64,000 bases of DNA, taken from the NCBI GenBank assembly GCA_015179125.1, contig WHVA01000077.1, forward strand, positions 124,001-188,000, written 5' to 3'. Source of the DNA: Gautieria morchelliformis. Lineage: Eukaryota > Basidiomycota > Agaricomycetes > Gomphales > Gomphaceae. Of this stretch, positions 1-9,897 are shown piece by piece (the first letter of the stretch is position 1; each line of letters starts with the position of its first letter). Under the pieces are notes generated by a model. The model saw nothing but the letters and a program-made list of their open reading frames with translations. It was not told the origin of the DNA and did not search any database. A program made the translations under genes and the position numbers.

Positions 1-900
1 GAAGGGGCAGAAGGCGCATATATGCACCAACTGCAAAAAGCCTGGACATTCTATCGAAAATTGCTGGGCTAAAGGAGGTGGTAAAGAAGGTCAAGGACCA
101 CGTCAGAAGAAAAAAACCAAAGCCAAGAAGAAGAAGAAGGGTAAAGCAAAAGCGAATGTTGCCGAAGAAGAGTCCTCTTCTGAGGAAAGTGGTGATGGGC
201 ATCTTGCCTTCACCAATTTTGACGAGTGCTCTAATTTCAATCTGAGCACATCCTCAGGAGTTATAGTTATACTCGACACCGGAACGACATCGCATATGAC
301 TCCTCATAAAAATTTATTGAGGAACTACTGTCAATTCTCACAGCCGAGGACTATCCGAGCAGCCAACAAAGGCACTTTTGATGCCTTCGGTTCAGGACTG
401 CTTGTATTATCCAACAAGGTTGGAGATAAAACAGTAGAAGTCACGTTGCAAGATACATATTATGCTCCAAAAATTGCTGCTACCCTCGTCTCGATCGGTC
501 GGTGCGATGATGCTGGCTACGACATTCGACTCGGTGGCCAGAAATGCACAATATCTAATGCTACTGGAAAGGTATTGATGCAAGCACTGAAGGTCAATGG
601 TTTATATCGACTAGACCTCCAGTCACCAAGTGCTCAAGCCCATATGTGTTTGTCTGCCATGGAAATTCATCAAAAAATGGGGCATATCTCACAGAAGTCC
701 CTACAACATCTATTAAATCATGGCATGATATTGGGCATTGAACTGAGCTCCACAGGCGATAGAATTGTCTGCGATGCGTGTATTCAGGCCAAGATTGCAC
801 GCAAACCTCTTCCTTGAGAACCCAGAGACCGAACGTCAAAATTCGGTGACAGAATTTATTCTGATGTCTGGGGACCTGCAAGGCACCTCACAATCGATAA

Positions 901-1399
901 GGCAACACCATTAGACTCTGGTGTGTCGTGTACCGTCAACTGATGCTTCGTGCCTTGTTTGGCTAGATGCTGTTCGAATTCAGAGCTCGTATACTCGCCC
1001 CCTCGATCAGAAACAAGTGCCTTCATGTGCACATTTCTCTGTCGAAGCATTAAAGCCTCATAGAGCTTGTACTTTGAGAATGCTTCTGATTTGTTCGCCA
1101 TGAGATAGATCACCGATTCTCTTGAGTAATCATCGATAAGAAGTCATATTCTGTCTCCTTTATCGATGATTACTCAAGAGAATCGGTGATCTATCTCATG
1201 GCGAACAAATCAGAAGCATTCTCAAAGTACAAGCTCTATGAGGCTTTAATGCTTCGACAGAGAAATGTGCACATGAAGGCACTTGTTTCTGATCGAGGGG
1301 GCGAGTATACGAGCTCTGAATTCGAACAGCATCTAGCCAAACAAGGCACGAAGCATCAGTTGACGGTACACGACACACCAGAGTCTAATGGTGTTGCCG
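901..1399. repeat. long inverted repeat (foldback) inside the copia fossil
   Basis: Bases 901-1138 read as the reverse complement of about 1162-1399, with roughly 22 bases between the arms. The match looks close to perfect over about 238 bp per arm. It may be a real foldback duplication or an assembly or library artefact. The sequence alone cannot decide. Confidence 0.85.
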
Positions 1400-3774
1400 A
1401 ACGTCTGAACCGAACTCTCACTGAGAGAACTCGTGCCATGCTGTTAGAATCAGGCCTTCCTAAGATATTATGGGGCTATGCAATACAGCATGCCAATTAT
1501 CTTAGGAACAGGACGCACACAAGAGCTCTACCGGATAAAACGCCCTACGAGATGATCCACCATGAGAAACCGAATCTCAAAGACATTCACGCGTGGGGAA
1601 TTGAAGTCTATGTTAAAGTCACTCAGGGAGATAAATTGGAAGCTCGTGCCAAGAGAGCTCGGTGGATAGGAATTTCTGCGCAGAGCCATGGTCATTATAT
1701 TTATTGGCCTGACTCGCACAAAGTTTCTGTCGAGCGGAACGTTATGTTTGATTCAGAGATGAAGAAGGGAAAGGTCCCAATCATTTCTATTGAGGAATCC
1801 AAGCTACCTACGTCTAGAGAAGAAAAGAAGGCCATTCCGGCATCAGTGCCTGTGCCCGGTCGCTTAGTCAGCGAAGAGGCAAAGATCGAAGAAATTGATG
1901 AAAGTGCACCAGAGGAATATCTTGAAAAGCTGCAACCTATTCAGGGAGTTGATGACAGACCTAGAGAAGCTGAACCGATAAGGAGAAGCGAAAGGATCCG
2001 TCAACAACAAGTGCAGCCGGCCCCATCAGGTCCCGTAACAAGATCTCAAACCCAGAGACAAGCTGGCACACATATGACTACGCTAGCTTACGAGGACGTT
2101 GAGGACCATAAAGAAGTTTTATTCGACCAAGAATTATCCTCCGAGATTGATGGCATCAGTAGCTATGAGTGTGCCATCAGTGCGTTTCTAATCGACGGTC
2201 AAAACAATAACAAGGCGCCGGATTTGAGTCAAATTGAACCTAGCAATGCAGACGAAGCTCTGAATAATCCTATATGGAAGAAATCAATGGACAAAGAGTA
2301 TGAGGCCCTAATCGACAAGGGAGTGTGGGAACGAGCCAAACCACCTCCTGGAGCCAATATTGTCGGTAATAAATGGGTCTACCTTTGGAAGCGTAATCCA
2401 GAAGGGAAACCAATAATGCCTAAATCGAGAATGGTCGCCCAAGGCTTCACACAGAAGTTTGGAGTCGACTATGATGAGACATACTCACCTGTTGCTCGGT
2501 TATCCTCCCTACGGATCATATGCGCCATTGCTGCTAGGAATGACTGGCCTATCCATCAAATGGACGTGGACTATGCATACCTCAATGCTACACTACCTGA
2601 ACCTATTTACATGAAGCAGCCGTATGGATATGAGTCTAGAGACAAAGACGAAGTGCTACTTTTGAAGAAAGCACTCTATGGCCTCAAACAATCTGGAAGG
2701 GAATGGTACAAACGTCTAAGTGGTGAATTCCACAAATTAGGATTCACTACGTCAGCCACAGATGGGGCTGTATTTTATAGACGTGGCGGAAAGGGGCATG
2801 TGATCATTGCAACAGCTGTGGATGATCTCACCATCACAGCTGAGAATCAGTCAGTCCTGGACGAAGTCAAACAAGATCTTGCTCAGGTCTTCAGTATGAA
2901 AGATCTAGGCGAGATTCATTGGCTATTGAATCTCAAAATCGAAAGAGACTGGCAGAAGAAAACTATTGCAATTTCACAACCTGCATACATCGAGAAGATC
3001 ATCAAGAAATTCAATCTCGAAGATGCAAAGACTTATGCTACGCCCCTTGATCCAGCTGTTAAATTATCAAAAGACCAGTGTCCTTCTACAGAGAGAGGCA
3101 AGAAAGCCATGTCGAAGTTTCCATACAGGCAAGCCATAGGATCACTGATGTGGGCAGCTGTAGCCACTCGACCTGACATTGCATTTGCGGTGTCATTGCT
3201 TTCGCAATTCCTCGAAAATCCAGGTGGCACACATTGGAATGCAGTCAAACGTGTCTTCAAATATTTGAAGGGCACGAAGCATTACAAGCTCACACTTGGA
3301 AGAAATCGAGACGGCTTGATGGGGTATTCAGATGCGGATTGGGGTTCACAGAATCATAGGCGTTCGTATTCGGCATACTTATTTCAGATTGATGGAGGCA
3401 CTGTTTCATGGAGTTGCCAGAAACAGTCGATAGTAGCCCTCTCATCAACTGAAGCCGAATTCGTCGCCCTGACCCATGCGGGCAAAGAGGCTCTTTGGAT
3501 GCGCCATTTTATTTCTGAAATATTCCAACCACTGAACAGACCCATCAAAATTTATTCAGATAATCAATCAGCCATTGCCATCACGTATGGCACTCAACAA
3601 CACACGAGAACCAAACATTTCGACATCAGATTATATTTCCTTCGAGATATAATCAAAAATCAAGTAGCCAAGCTCGTTTATTTGCCAACCGAACAAATGT
3701 TGGCAGATATCCTCACCAAAGGACTTCCTAGTCCTAGAGTGAAGATCCTCAACGAACAAATCGGAATATATTAA
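1186..3774 (+). CDS. copia pol stretch: integrase, reverse transcriptase, RNase H
   Basis: Open stretch of 862 codons in the copia fossil. The first part is the integrase core (SDRGGEYTSSEF, then ESNGVAERLNRTL). A charged linker of about 200 residues follows. The copia-type reverse transcriptase starts near residue 370 (NKWVYLWKRNPEG) and includes QMDVDYAYLNA and the catalytic AVDDL. RNase H is at the C-terminus (STEAEFVAL, DNQSAIAI, then HIR-like TKHFDIRLYFLRD, and ADILTKGLP). In a live element these parts would be cut from one polyprotein and would copy and integrate the element. It is listed as part of a fossil. Confidence 0.93.
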   Translation: MIYLMANKSEAFSKYKLYEALMLRQRNVHMKALVSDRGGEYTSSEFEQHLAKQGTKHQLTVHDTPESNGVAERLNRTLTERTRAMLLESGLPKILWGYAIQHANYLRNRTHTRALPDKTPYEMIHHEKPNLKDIHAWGIEVYVKVTQGDKLEARAKRARWIGISAQSHGHYIYWPDSHKVSVERNVMFDSEMKKGKVPIISIEESKLPTSREEKKAIPASVPVPGRLVSEEAKIEEIDESAPEEYLEKLQPIQGVDDRPREAEPIRRSERIRQQQVQPAPSGPVTRSQTQRQAGTHMTTLAYEDVEDHKEVLFDQELSSEIDGISSYECAISAFLIDGQNNNKAPDLSQIEPSNADEALNNPIWKKSMDKEYEALIDKGVWERAKPPPGANIVGNKWVYLWKRNPEGKPIMPKSRMVAQGFTQKFGVDYDETYSPVARLSSLRIICAIAARNDWPIHQMDVDYAYLNATLPEPIYMKQPYGYESRDKDEVLLLKKALYGLKQSGREWYKRLSGEFHKLGFTTSATDGAVFYRRGGKGHVIIATAVDDLTITAENQSVLDEVKQDLAQVFSMKDLGEIHWLLNLKIERDWQKKTIAISQPAYIEKIIKKFNLEDAKTYATPLDPAVKLSKDQCPSTERGKKAMSKFPYRQAIGSLMWAAVATRPDIAFAVSLLSQFLENPGGTHWNAVKRVFKYLKGTKHYKLTLGRNRDGLMGYSDADWGSQNHRRSYSAYLFQIDGGTVSWSCQKQSIVALSSTEAEFVALTHAGKEALWMRHFISEIFQPLNRPIKIYSDNQSAIAITYGTQQHTRTKHFDIRLYFLRDIIKNQVAKLVYLPTEQMLADILTKGLPSPRVKILNEQIGIY

Positions 3775-3787
3775 GCTTGAGGGGGCG

Positions 3788-3979
3788 TGTTGGGTGCATT
3801 GATGCTCCTGCACCAAAATCAAGCATAATATATCCAATTTGTTGTGTGCTTTCTCAATTTCTTCTCATGTTGTTCTTGTATCATGCATCCATTTCTCTGG
3901 TTATTTTCGAAATTTTCCACTCACTCCCTATCTCTCCATTTCATCTTGTTATTCCTACTTTCACAAGCGGCTGCACCCA
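3788..3979 (+). repeat. copia 3' LTR (right end uncertain)
   Basis: Starts TGTTGGGTGCA directly after the purine tract GAGGGGGCG that follows the pol stop. The mirror of that start, TGCACCCA, is found at about 3972-3979, giving an LTR near 190 bp. No clean ...CAACA terminus is visible, so the right border is tentative. A short piece with the same type of ends (TGTTGGGT ... CACCCAACA) lies at about 16514-16554. Confidence 0.6.
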
Positions 3980-4315
3980 GCGGAGTCTGAAATGACTTCG
4001 ACGCGCGAGCTCTTGGGCGCTAAAGGGCCGGGTAGTAGTACATGCGCAGTGAAACAGTTTCCCCTCTCTCAGTGACAACTAAATTCACTGAGAGAGGCAA
4101 GTAAATTAGTCTAGCATTCTTTCGATTTATTAACCTAGAAATCCTCTGTAGTGAATTGTTTTCTAGGTAGTGTATAATATATTTACAGTGACAACTAAAT
4201 TCACTGAGAGAGTGAATTGTTTTCTAGTCTATTCTTTTGAGCAAGAAGTCCATTCCTACTGCCTATAATTCCTGTCCTCTACAATCCTCGGATCGCGTGG
4301 TTCCGAGGTTGCTAC
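3980..4315. other. intergenic, small hairpin and short direct repeats
   Basis: No gene seen. A hairpin with 12-bp arms lies at 4064-4096 (CTCTCTCAGTGA / TCACTGAGAGAG). A 27-bp stretch containing most of it recurs at about 4186-4212. The 16-mer GTGAATTGTTTTCTAG occurs at 4151 and 4212. These could be MITE ends, but no full element can be drawn. Confidence 0.5.
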
Positions 4316-5365
4316 CTATTTTTTCACCTCCGTAATGGAGGCCGAAGTCCCCTCGTTAGGGGTCTTCGCTGCCCGACCTTTAGAACCGCTACCGCTGGTA
4401 GACTTGTTCTTCGGGCAGTCCTTGACGATGTGGCCTTTGGTGCCGCAAAGCAGACAAAGGCCTTGGTCGACCCGACGTTGGCGCTCCTCGGGAAGTAGTT
4501 TGCCATCCTTCCCGAGTTTGCTCGAAATGTTGGGCTGGCCCTTGTTGTTCGAAGAGTTGTTGTTGGAACCCTTGCCATTGTTGTTAGTCTTGTTGCGGTT
4601 CTTATTGTTATTAGAACCGCTGGACGACTGGTTGTTGTCAGTGGCATTGCTGCTGGACTGATTAGCAATGCGTGCCGGCTGGGAGCTACGACCATTGATC
4701 ATGGCGTCATATTCCTTACGCTCCCAGTAATGGCTGTCGCATTCCAGCGCGAAGTTCCTAAGCTCGGCGAGGCTGCAGAATCGAGGGAAGTGAAGCAAGT
4801 CGTCCTTGATTCTTTTGGCCAAGCCCTTGTAGGCGAAGTGTCGGAGGGCCGCATCGTTCCACTGAGTCTGAGTTGAAGCTCGGGCGAAATCGATAAAGAA
4901 TCGCGCGGCCTTGTGGTGCTCTTTCATAACGATTTTCTCGAGGTCAATCTCGGCTTGGGCAGCGTTGTCGTATGGGCCGAAGTTGAGCTCGAGCTCGGCC
5001 TTGAAGCTGTCCCAGTCCTCGAGCCAATCTGGCTCAGGTTGGACTTCGCCTAGGATCGCCGGCTCAAAATACTGTAGAGCTGAGCCGGACAGGTAAGAAA
5101 TAGCATACTGCACCTTCGAGGCCCCAGTTTTGAAAGCTGTGGGGCGATCTCGGAAGTTGAGTACGCATTGAAGGAAGAAGGTGCGAAGCTTGGCCTGGTC
5201 AGTACCGTCATAACTATCCGGTTCCTTGACCTTGGCTCGTGCTTCGGACTTGCGAGGTTTCGCGAGTTTGATGAACACTCGACGCATAAGCTCGTTGTCC
5301 TCGAGGTCACCGAGGTCCTCAGGTGGCAGGTTGGGGAGGTCCTGATCGTTGTCAGAATTTCCCAA
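4316..5365 (-). CDS. Gypsy family A gag (capsid/nucleocapsid) stretch
   Basis: 349 codons. An acidic N-terminus is followed by a retrotransposon gag domain (about residues 45-225). This includes PDSYDGTDQAKLRTFFLQC, a pattern typical of fungal chromovirus gags, and a W/F-rich core. An Asn/Ser-rich linker (about 230-285) follows. A CCHC zinc knuckle sits near residue 305 (CLLCGTKGHIVKDC). The role would be particle assembly and RNA binding. It belongs to the minus-strand family A fossil. Confidence 0.92.
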   Translation of the reverse strand: MGNSDNDQDLPNLPPEDLGDLEDNELMRRVFIKLAKPRKSEARAKVKEPDSYDGTDQAKLRTFFLQCVLNFRDRPTAFKTGASKVQYAISYLSGSALQYFEPAILGEVQPEPDWLEDWDSFKAELELNFGPYDNAAQAEIDLEKIVMKEHHKAARFFIDFARASTQTQWNDAALRHFAYKGLAKRIKDDLLHFPRFCSLAELRNFALECDSHYWERKEYDAMINGRSSQPARIANQSSSNATDNNQSSSGSNNNKNRNKTNNNGKGSNNNSSNNKGQPNISSKLGKDGKLLPEERQRRVDQGLCLLCGTKGHIVKDCPKNKSTSGSGSKGRAAKTPNEGTSASITEVKK

Positions 5366-5517
5366 GCCATTACCTGGATCACCTGAAGGATCACTGGGGT
5401 TAGCCCTACCTTTGCCTTTGTTACTAGGCTCGGCAGGGTCTGCGAGGGGTACCCCCGGAGACGGTGGTGAGTCGTCGGGGGCTTCCGAGAAACGTCGTTG
5501 TTCTGATATACCCCATT

Positions 5518-5971
5518 GGCTTCAGCTTATATGCTGCGCCGACCCTACGCACGAGTCCCAACTTCGGAGGTAAACGAATAAGAGGTGAGGTTTGGCTTAA
5601 GAGGCGAGGCTTAGAAACTAGCTAAGGATCAAAGGGATACGATAGTTGATTTTCAGACTGAGGAGTAGGAATGCATACAAGGGGGTTATATATGGGCGAG
5701 GGTGCGAGTCAGGGGCGAACATATTAGTGGAGGTCAGGGCGAGGTCAGGAGGCCGAGGTCAGGGCGAGATAATATACGAATGATGCGTGATGGAGCGGAA
5801 TCAGTAACTAAGGGGATACGGGCATGGGATCAAGGTCGGATATGAAACTCAAGCTCGGGCTCGGGCTCGGGCGCGGATATGGATCATATGTACTCGGGCA
5901 TGAATATCACACGGCTCGGGCTCGGAGAAGGTTTTACCGGTAAGTAACCGGCCAAAGGCCGGGTTCTTACA
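5518..5971 (-). repeat. Gypsy family A LTR, minus orientation
   Basis: Begins TGTAAGAACCC (minus strand, 5971) and stays alignable with the plus-strand LTR at 14284-14636 down to the block GCTGAAGCC near 5518. It is about 100 bp longer than that copy, mainly through extra CTCGGG- and GGTCAGG-type repeats, so the two LTRs are clearly diverged. The exact 3' border is uncertain. Confidence 0.75.
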
Positions 5972-6498
5972 GTATTGGGCAGTATTACTTTCAAGAGCAT
6001 CGACCTAACAACGACTCCAGCGACCACGGCGACATCAACCCGCTCAGCTTCGGCTACGACTTCGACCTCGCCTACGGCATCTTCGCCCCCACCTCCTCGA
6101 ACTCGCCTCCGAAGTTGCAAGCACCCTCGTTTCCCTAATCAATGCACCGCTTTCATGCGCGCATCAGATTAGAAGGATCTGAAGTGTTTCAGCTCAATCT
6201 GGCTTTGCCTGACCTCCTCGCCCGAGGGGCAACATCGAGAGAAAGCTCTCCCAAGCTTTCTGAGAACGTTAGAAACATGTTCCCGAAGTATATCACAAAT
6301 TTGCAGATGTGTTCAACAAAGCACGTGCTGACACTCTAGCTCCTCACCGACCCCATGATATCAAGATCAACCTTGAAGAAGGGACCTCGCCACCTATCGG
6401 TCCCATCTACTCTCTCTCAGCTTCCGAAATCAAAGCACTTCACTAGTTTATCAATGAGCACTTGAACATCAGTTTCATCCGACCTTCACGCTCGCCTC

Positions 6499-7452
6499 AT
6501 GGTGCACCGGTATTGTTTGTTCGCAAAAATCTCACTTTGGTTGTGTGTCGACTTCCGAGGTTTAAACAAGATCTCGAAAAAAGATCAGTATCCATTGCCA
6601 TTGATTGCTGACTTACTTGATGCTCCAAAGAATGCTCGCATCTATACAAAGATTGACCTTCGTCACGCTTACCACCTCATACGGGTGGCTGAGGGTGACA
6701 AATGGAAAACCGCCTTCAGGACTCGCTATGGGTCGTTTGAATGGTTGGTTATGCCATTTGGTCTTACTAATGGCCCCGCTGCTTTCCAGAGATTCATGAA
6801 TGAGATTTTCACCGACCTTTTGGACGTGTGTGTGGTGGTATACTTGGATGACATCCTAATCTATTCCAGTGACCCCTCCAAACATGTTGAACATGTCAAG
6901 GAAGTCCTGCGACAACTGCGACTCAACAACCTCTTCGCTAAAGAAGACGAATGCGAGTTTCATCGCGACTCGGTTGAATTCCTTGGCTACATACTCTCTC
7001 CCGAGGGCCTCACTATGGCAGACAACAAGGTCAAGGTCATTCAAGACTGGTCTGAACCTCGCAAAGTTCGCGACATCCAGTCCTTCCTCGGTTTCGCCAA
7101 TTTCTACCGATGTTTCATTCACAACTACTCAGAGATCACCATTCCTCTCACCCGACTTACCCGCAAGGGTACCCCTTGGAACTTTTCCGAGGATTGTCGA
7201 CTAGCCTTCAACCTGTTGAAAAAGGCTTTCACTACTGCTCCTATCCTTACCCACTGGATTCCTGACCTTCCACTAATCGTAGTGACTGATGGTTCAGATT
7301 ATGCTTTAGCGGCAATCTTATCGTTGCGAACCTCAGAAGGCGAACTTTATCCCGTCGCTTTCCATTCCTGCACATTCACCTCTACCGAACTCAACTATGA
7401 TGTTCACGACAAGGAGCTACTGGCGATCTTTGAAGCCTTTCAACGCTGGTGA
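6499..7452 (+). CDS. Gypsy family A reverse transcriptase / RNase H stretch
   Basis: 317 codons with the Ty3/Gypsy RT signature: CVDFRGLNKISKKDQYPLPLI, then KIDLRHAYHLIRV, MPFGLTNGPAAFQRFMN and the catalytic YLDDILIYS. FLGYILSPEGL and the start of RNase H (VVTDGSDYALAAILS) follow. In a live element it would make cDNA and remove template RNA. Part of the family A fossil. Confidence 0.93.
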   Translation: MVHRYCLFAKISLWLCVDFRGLNKISKKDQYPLPLIADLLDAPKNARIYTKIDLRHAYHLIRVAEGDKWKTAFRTRYGSFEWLVMPFGLTNGPAAFQRFMNEIFTDLLDVCVVVYLDDILIYSSDPSKHVEHVKEVLRQLRLNNLFAKEDECEFHRDSVEFLGYILSPEGLTMADNKVKVIQDWSEPRKVRDIQSFLGFANFYRCFIHNYSEITIPLTRLTRKGTPWNFSEDCRLAFNLLKKAFTTAPILTHWIPDLPLIVVTDGSDYALAAILSLRTSEGELYPVAFHSCTFTSTELNYDVHDKELLAIFEAFQRW

Positions 7453-7707
7453 CACTACCTCGAGGGTTCTGGTGACCCTGTCGACGTTATCACCGATCAC
7501 AAGAACCTCAAATACTTTTCAACAATGAAGCGCTTGACCCGTCGACAAGCTCGGTGGTCAGAATACCTTTCCCAGTTCAACCTCACCATCCGTTTCCAAC
7601 CTGGTCACCTCGGAACGAAGCCTGACTCTCTCACTAGATGATGGGACGTCTACCTTAAAGAGGGGAATAGCGACTATGCCACCATAAACCCACAGAACCT
7701 ACGGCCA

Positions 7708-8553
7708 GTGTTTACTCAACACCAGCTGGCATCGTCCCTTAGAGCTACTAGCCTCGCCCCTGTTGTCCTCCGAGCCGGTTCGCTGCTTGATACCGAGCAG
7801 ATCCGAGCTGACATACTAGCGAACCTCCCCTCGGACCCCATAGCCAAGTCGCACCTCGGCTTGGTTTCTGACCCGAGGTGGACCACAGACCCCAAGGGTT
7901 TCCTCAAGCTGGATGACCAAACCTATGTTCCAGTGGCCCAAGACCTTCGACTTTGCATCCTGCAATACAAACACGACCACATTCATTCGGGACACTTCGG
8001 GGTCAATAAGACCTTGGAGTTGATCCGACGAGACTACACTTGGCCAGGGATTAGATCCTTTGTCAAGGAGTATTGCAAGACTTGCACTACTTGTATGTGA
8101 AGCAAGCCGCAACGTCACAAGCCCTATGGTCTCCTCAAACAACTCCCTGTTCCCAAGAAGCCTTGGAATTCCATGTCTATGGATTTCATTGAGCAGCTCC
8201 CACCTTCATCCGAGTTCAACTCCATACTAGTGATTGTTGACCGCTTCACTAAGCAGGTTATCTTCATCCCAACCACAGACAAGATAACCTCGCAAGAGCT
8301 CGCTCACCTCTTCGTCCTTCATGTCTTTTCCAAGCATGGAGTCCCCTCACACGTCACCTTGGAAAGGGGTTCCGAGTTTGTCTCGCACTTCTGGCGTTCT
8401 CTAGGGAAAGCCTTGGACATGCGGTTGCATTTCACCTCAGGATATCATCCGAGGGTGACGGACAGACCGAGCGTGCTAACCAGACCCTGGAACAGTACCT
8501 CAGGATTTACTGCAACTATCAGCAGTCCAACTGGGCTTTGCTCCTTCCCCTAG
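7708..8553 (+). CDS. Gypsy family A integrase region
   Basis: The N-terminal part carries the HHCC zinc-binding pattern ([16 protein letters not shown] ... CKTCTTC). The catalytic-core part starts [16 protein letters not shown], with the first Asp, followed by [18 protein letters not shown] and a YHP motif. These are the usual fungal chromovirus integrase landmarks. Its product would insert the cDNA into the chromosome. Part of the fossil and not one continuous frame. Confidence 0.88.
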
Positions 8554-8936
8554 CCAAGTTCGCTTACAACAATGCGCCTAGCGCAACCACTGGTATATCC
8601 CCGTTCTTTGCTAACAAGGGTTACCACCCGAACCTCGCGGTTCACCCCGAGCACGACCTCGCCTCGGCATGAGCTCGAGACTTCATGGTTGACCTGGACG
8701 AGCTTCACCAAGAACTTCACCGCGCCATCCTCAAGGCTCAGGAGACCTACCAAGCCTCGGCCGATGTTCGTCGCAAGCCCGCCCCTGATTTCCAAGTAGG
8801 ATCCCTCGCCTTTGTAAAGGCACAGTACTTCAGAACAACTTGGCCTACTAAGAAGCTTGCCGTGAAGTTTTTGGGTCCTTTTGAGATCATTTCCTGAGCG
8901 GGTACTCACTCCTTCACCCTTCGACTTCTAGAACAC

Positions 8937-9260
8937 ATGCATTCAGTCCATCCAGTATTCCACGTATCCATGCTCGAACCAGCCTTGCCCAACACCATCC
9001 CGAACCGAGTTCAGCCACCTCTGCCCCCAGTCATTATCGACGGCGAGCCTGAGATCGAAGTCTCCGAAATCCTCAACTCGAAGATCGATAATAGACGAAG
9101 GAGCTGCAAGCTGCTCTATCTTGTTAGGTGGACTGGTTACGAAGGTACCAACGAAGAAACCTCGTGGATCCTCGCTTCCGAGCTTGATCATGCCTCGGAG
9201 CTGGTCACTGACTTCCACCAGTCTTATCCAGGCAAGCTGGGACCGTTGACTGCTCTATGA
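8937..9260 (+). CDS. Gypsy family A integrase C-terminus with chromodomain
   Basis: 107 codons. It starts with the usual linker HPVFHVSMLEPALPN. The chromodomain spans about residues 40-95 (EVSEILNSKID, YLVRWTGY, then TSWILASEL), with the aromatic residues typical of methyl-histone readers (Y, W, W). In chromoviruses this domain is thought to steer insertion to heterochromatin. Confidence 0.9.
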   Translation: MHSVHPVFHVSMLEPALPNTIPNRVQPPLPPVIIDGEPEIEVSEILNSKIDNRRRSCKLLYLVRWTGYEGTNEETSWILASELDHASELVTDFHQSYPGKLGPLTAL

Positions 9261-9292
9261 TCATCCCCATGTTTAACCCCAATGACCCCCAG

Positions 9293-9782
9293 TGTCAGGG
9301 GACACCCTGTTTTCCATTTCCAGTTCCGACACCACACCCAGTTCCGCCTCCATTTCCGACTCCGCTTTTGGTTCCGATTCCATCTCCGCCTCCGCTTTCG
9401 GAAATGATTCCGCTTCTGGGAGAACTTCCACCAGTTCTGTTCGCCTTGCCAGTTCCACTCCAATTTCCAACTTCCACTCTCGGAACAGTGTCGGAAATCA
9501 AGCAACTCGCGTAATAGGTGGCATCAAGGGTCGATCAAGGGTCAGGGTGGTCAGGGAGATGCAGGGTTGATGGCGGGTGCCAAGTGTTGTCCCTGGCTGC
9601 GCAGCGTAGTATAATACGGGCTCACTGACATTGGGGGTCCTTAGACTTTTCTCTTTGGATTTCCCCTTGTCAGGTGAGAATCCCCTCTCTTGTATACTCT
9701 GTTCATTTATACATACTTTGGATTTCCCCTTGTCAGTTGTGTGGTAGTGTGATCTCCACAACTAGCCAGGGTTTCCCTTACA
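9293..9782 (+). repeat. Gypsy family B 5' LTR
   Basis: 490 bp, TG...CA ends. Nearly identical to the LTR at 12416-12905. The first half is a TTCCG/ATTTCC-rich stretch. A promoter-like AGTATAATACGG block lies near 9606. Two further, more diverged copies sit at 17973 and 44157. Confidence 0.95.
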
Positions 9783-9897
9783 GCAGAAAAGTCTCTCCCC
9801 TAGAGGACCGGCGGTCGTACCGCTCGTTGCATTCGCCATAGGTGGGTTCGGAATCGGAGACAGCGACTCGGAAATTGCAACCTCTTCCGCACACACA

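Larger units (their letters stand above)
1..3979 (+). mobile_element. Ty1/copia LTR retrotransposon, fossil, 5' part outside window
   Basis: Parts in copia order on the plus strand. A gag CCHC zinc knuckle lies at 23-64 (C-x2-C-x4-H-x4-C). A protease DTGT motif lies near 274-285. A GAG-pre-integrase segment (about 650-810) carries the His/Cys pattern HQKMGH...CDAC. Integrase, reverse transcriptase and RNase H follow up to 3774. A purine-rich tract comes just before a 3' LTR that starts TGTTGGGTGCA at 3788. Protease-integrase-RT-RNase H order is the copia hallmark. The 5' LTR and most of gag lie left of the window. The copy looks broken in a few places but keeps a long open pol stretch, so it is not very old. 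An inverted repeat lies inside it (separate entry). Confidence 0.93.
4316..5971 (-). mobile_element. Ty3/Gypsy family A fossil: LTR plus gag, minus strand
   Basis: Read on the minus strand: an LTR starting TGTAAGAACCC at 5971 and running to about 5518, a leader, then gag (5365-4316). The LTR matches the plus-strand family A LTR at 14284 over most of its length (shared blocks such as CTCGCCTCTTA and CGAAGTTGGGACTCGTGCG). The orientation is opposite to the family A pol that begins right after 5971. So this is either a separate copy or a rearranged end of the same insertion. Left of gag no further parts of this element are seen. Confidence 0.85.
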
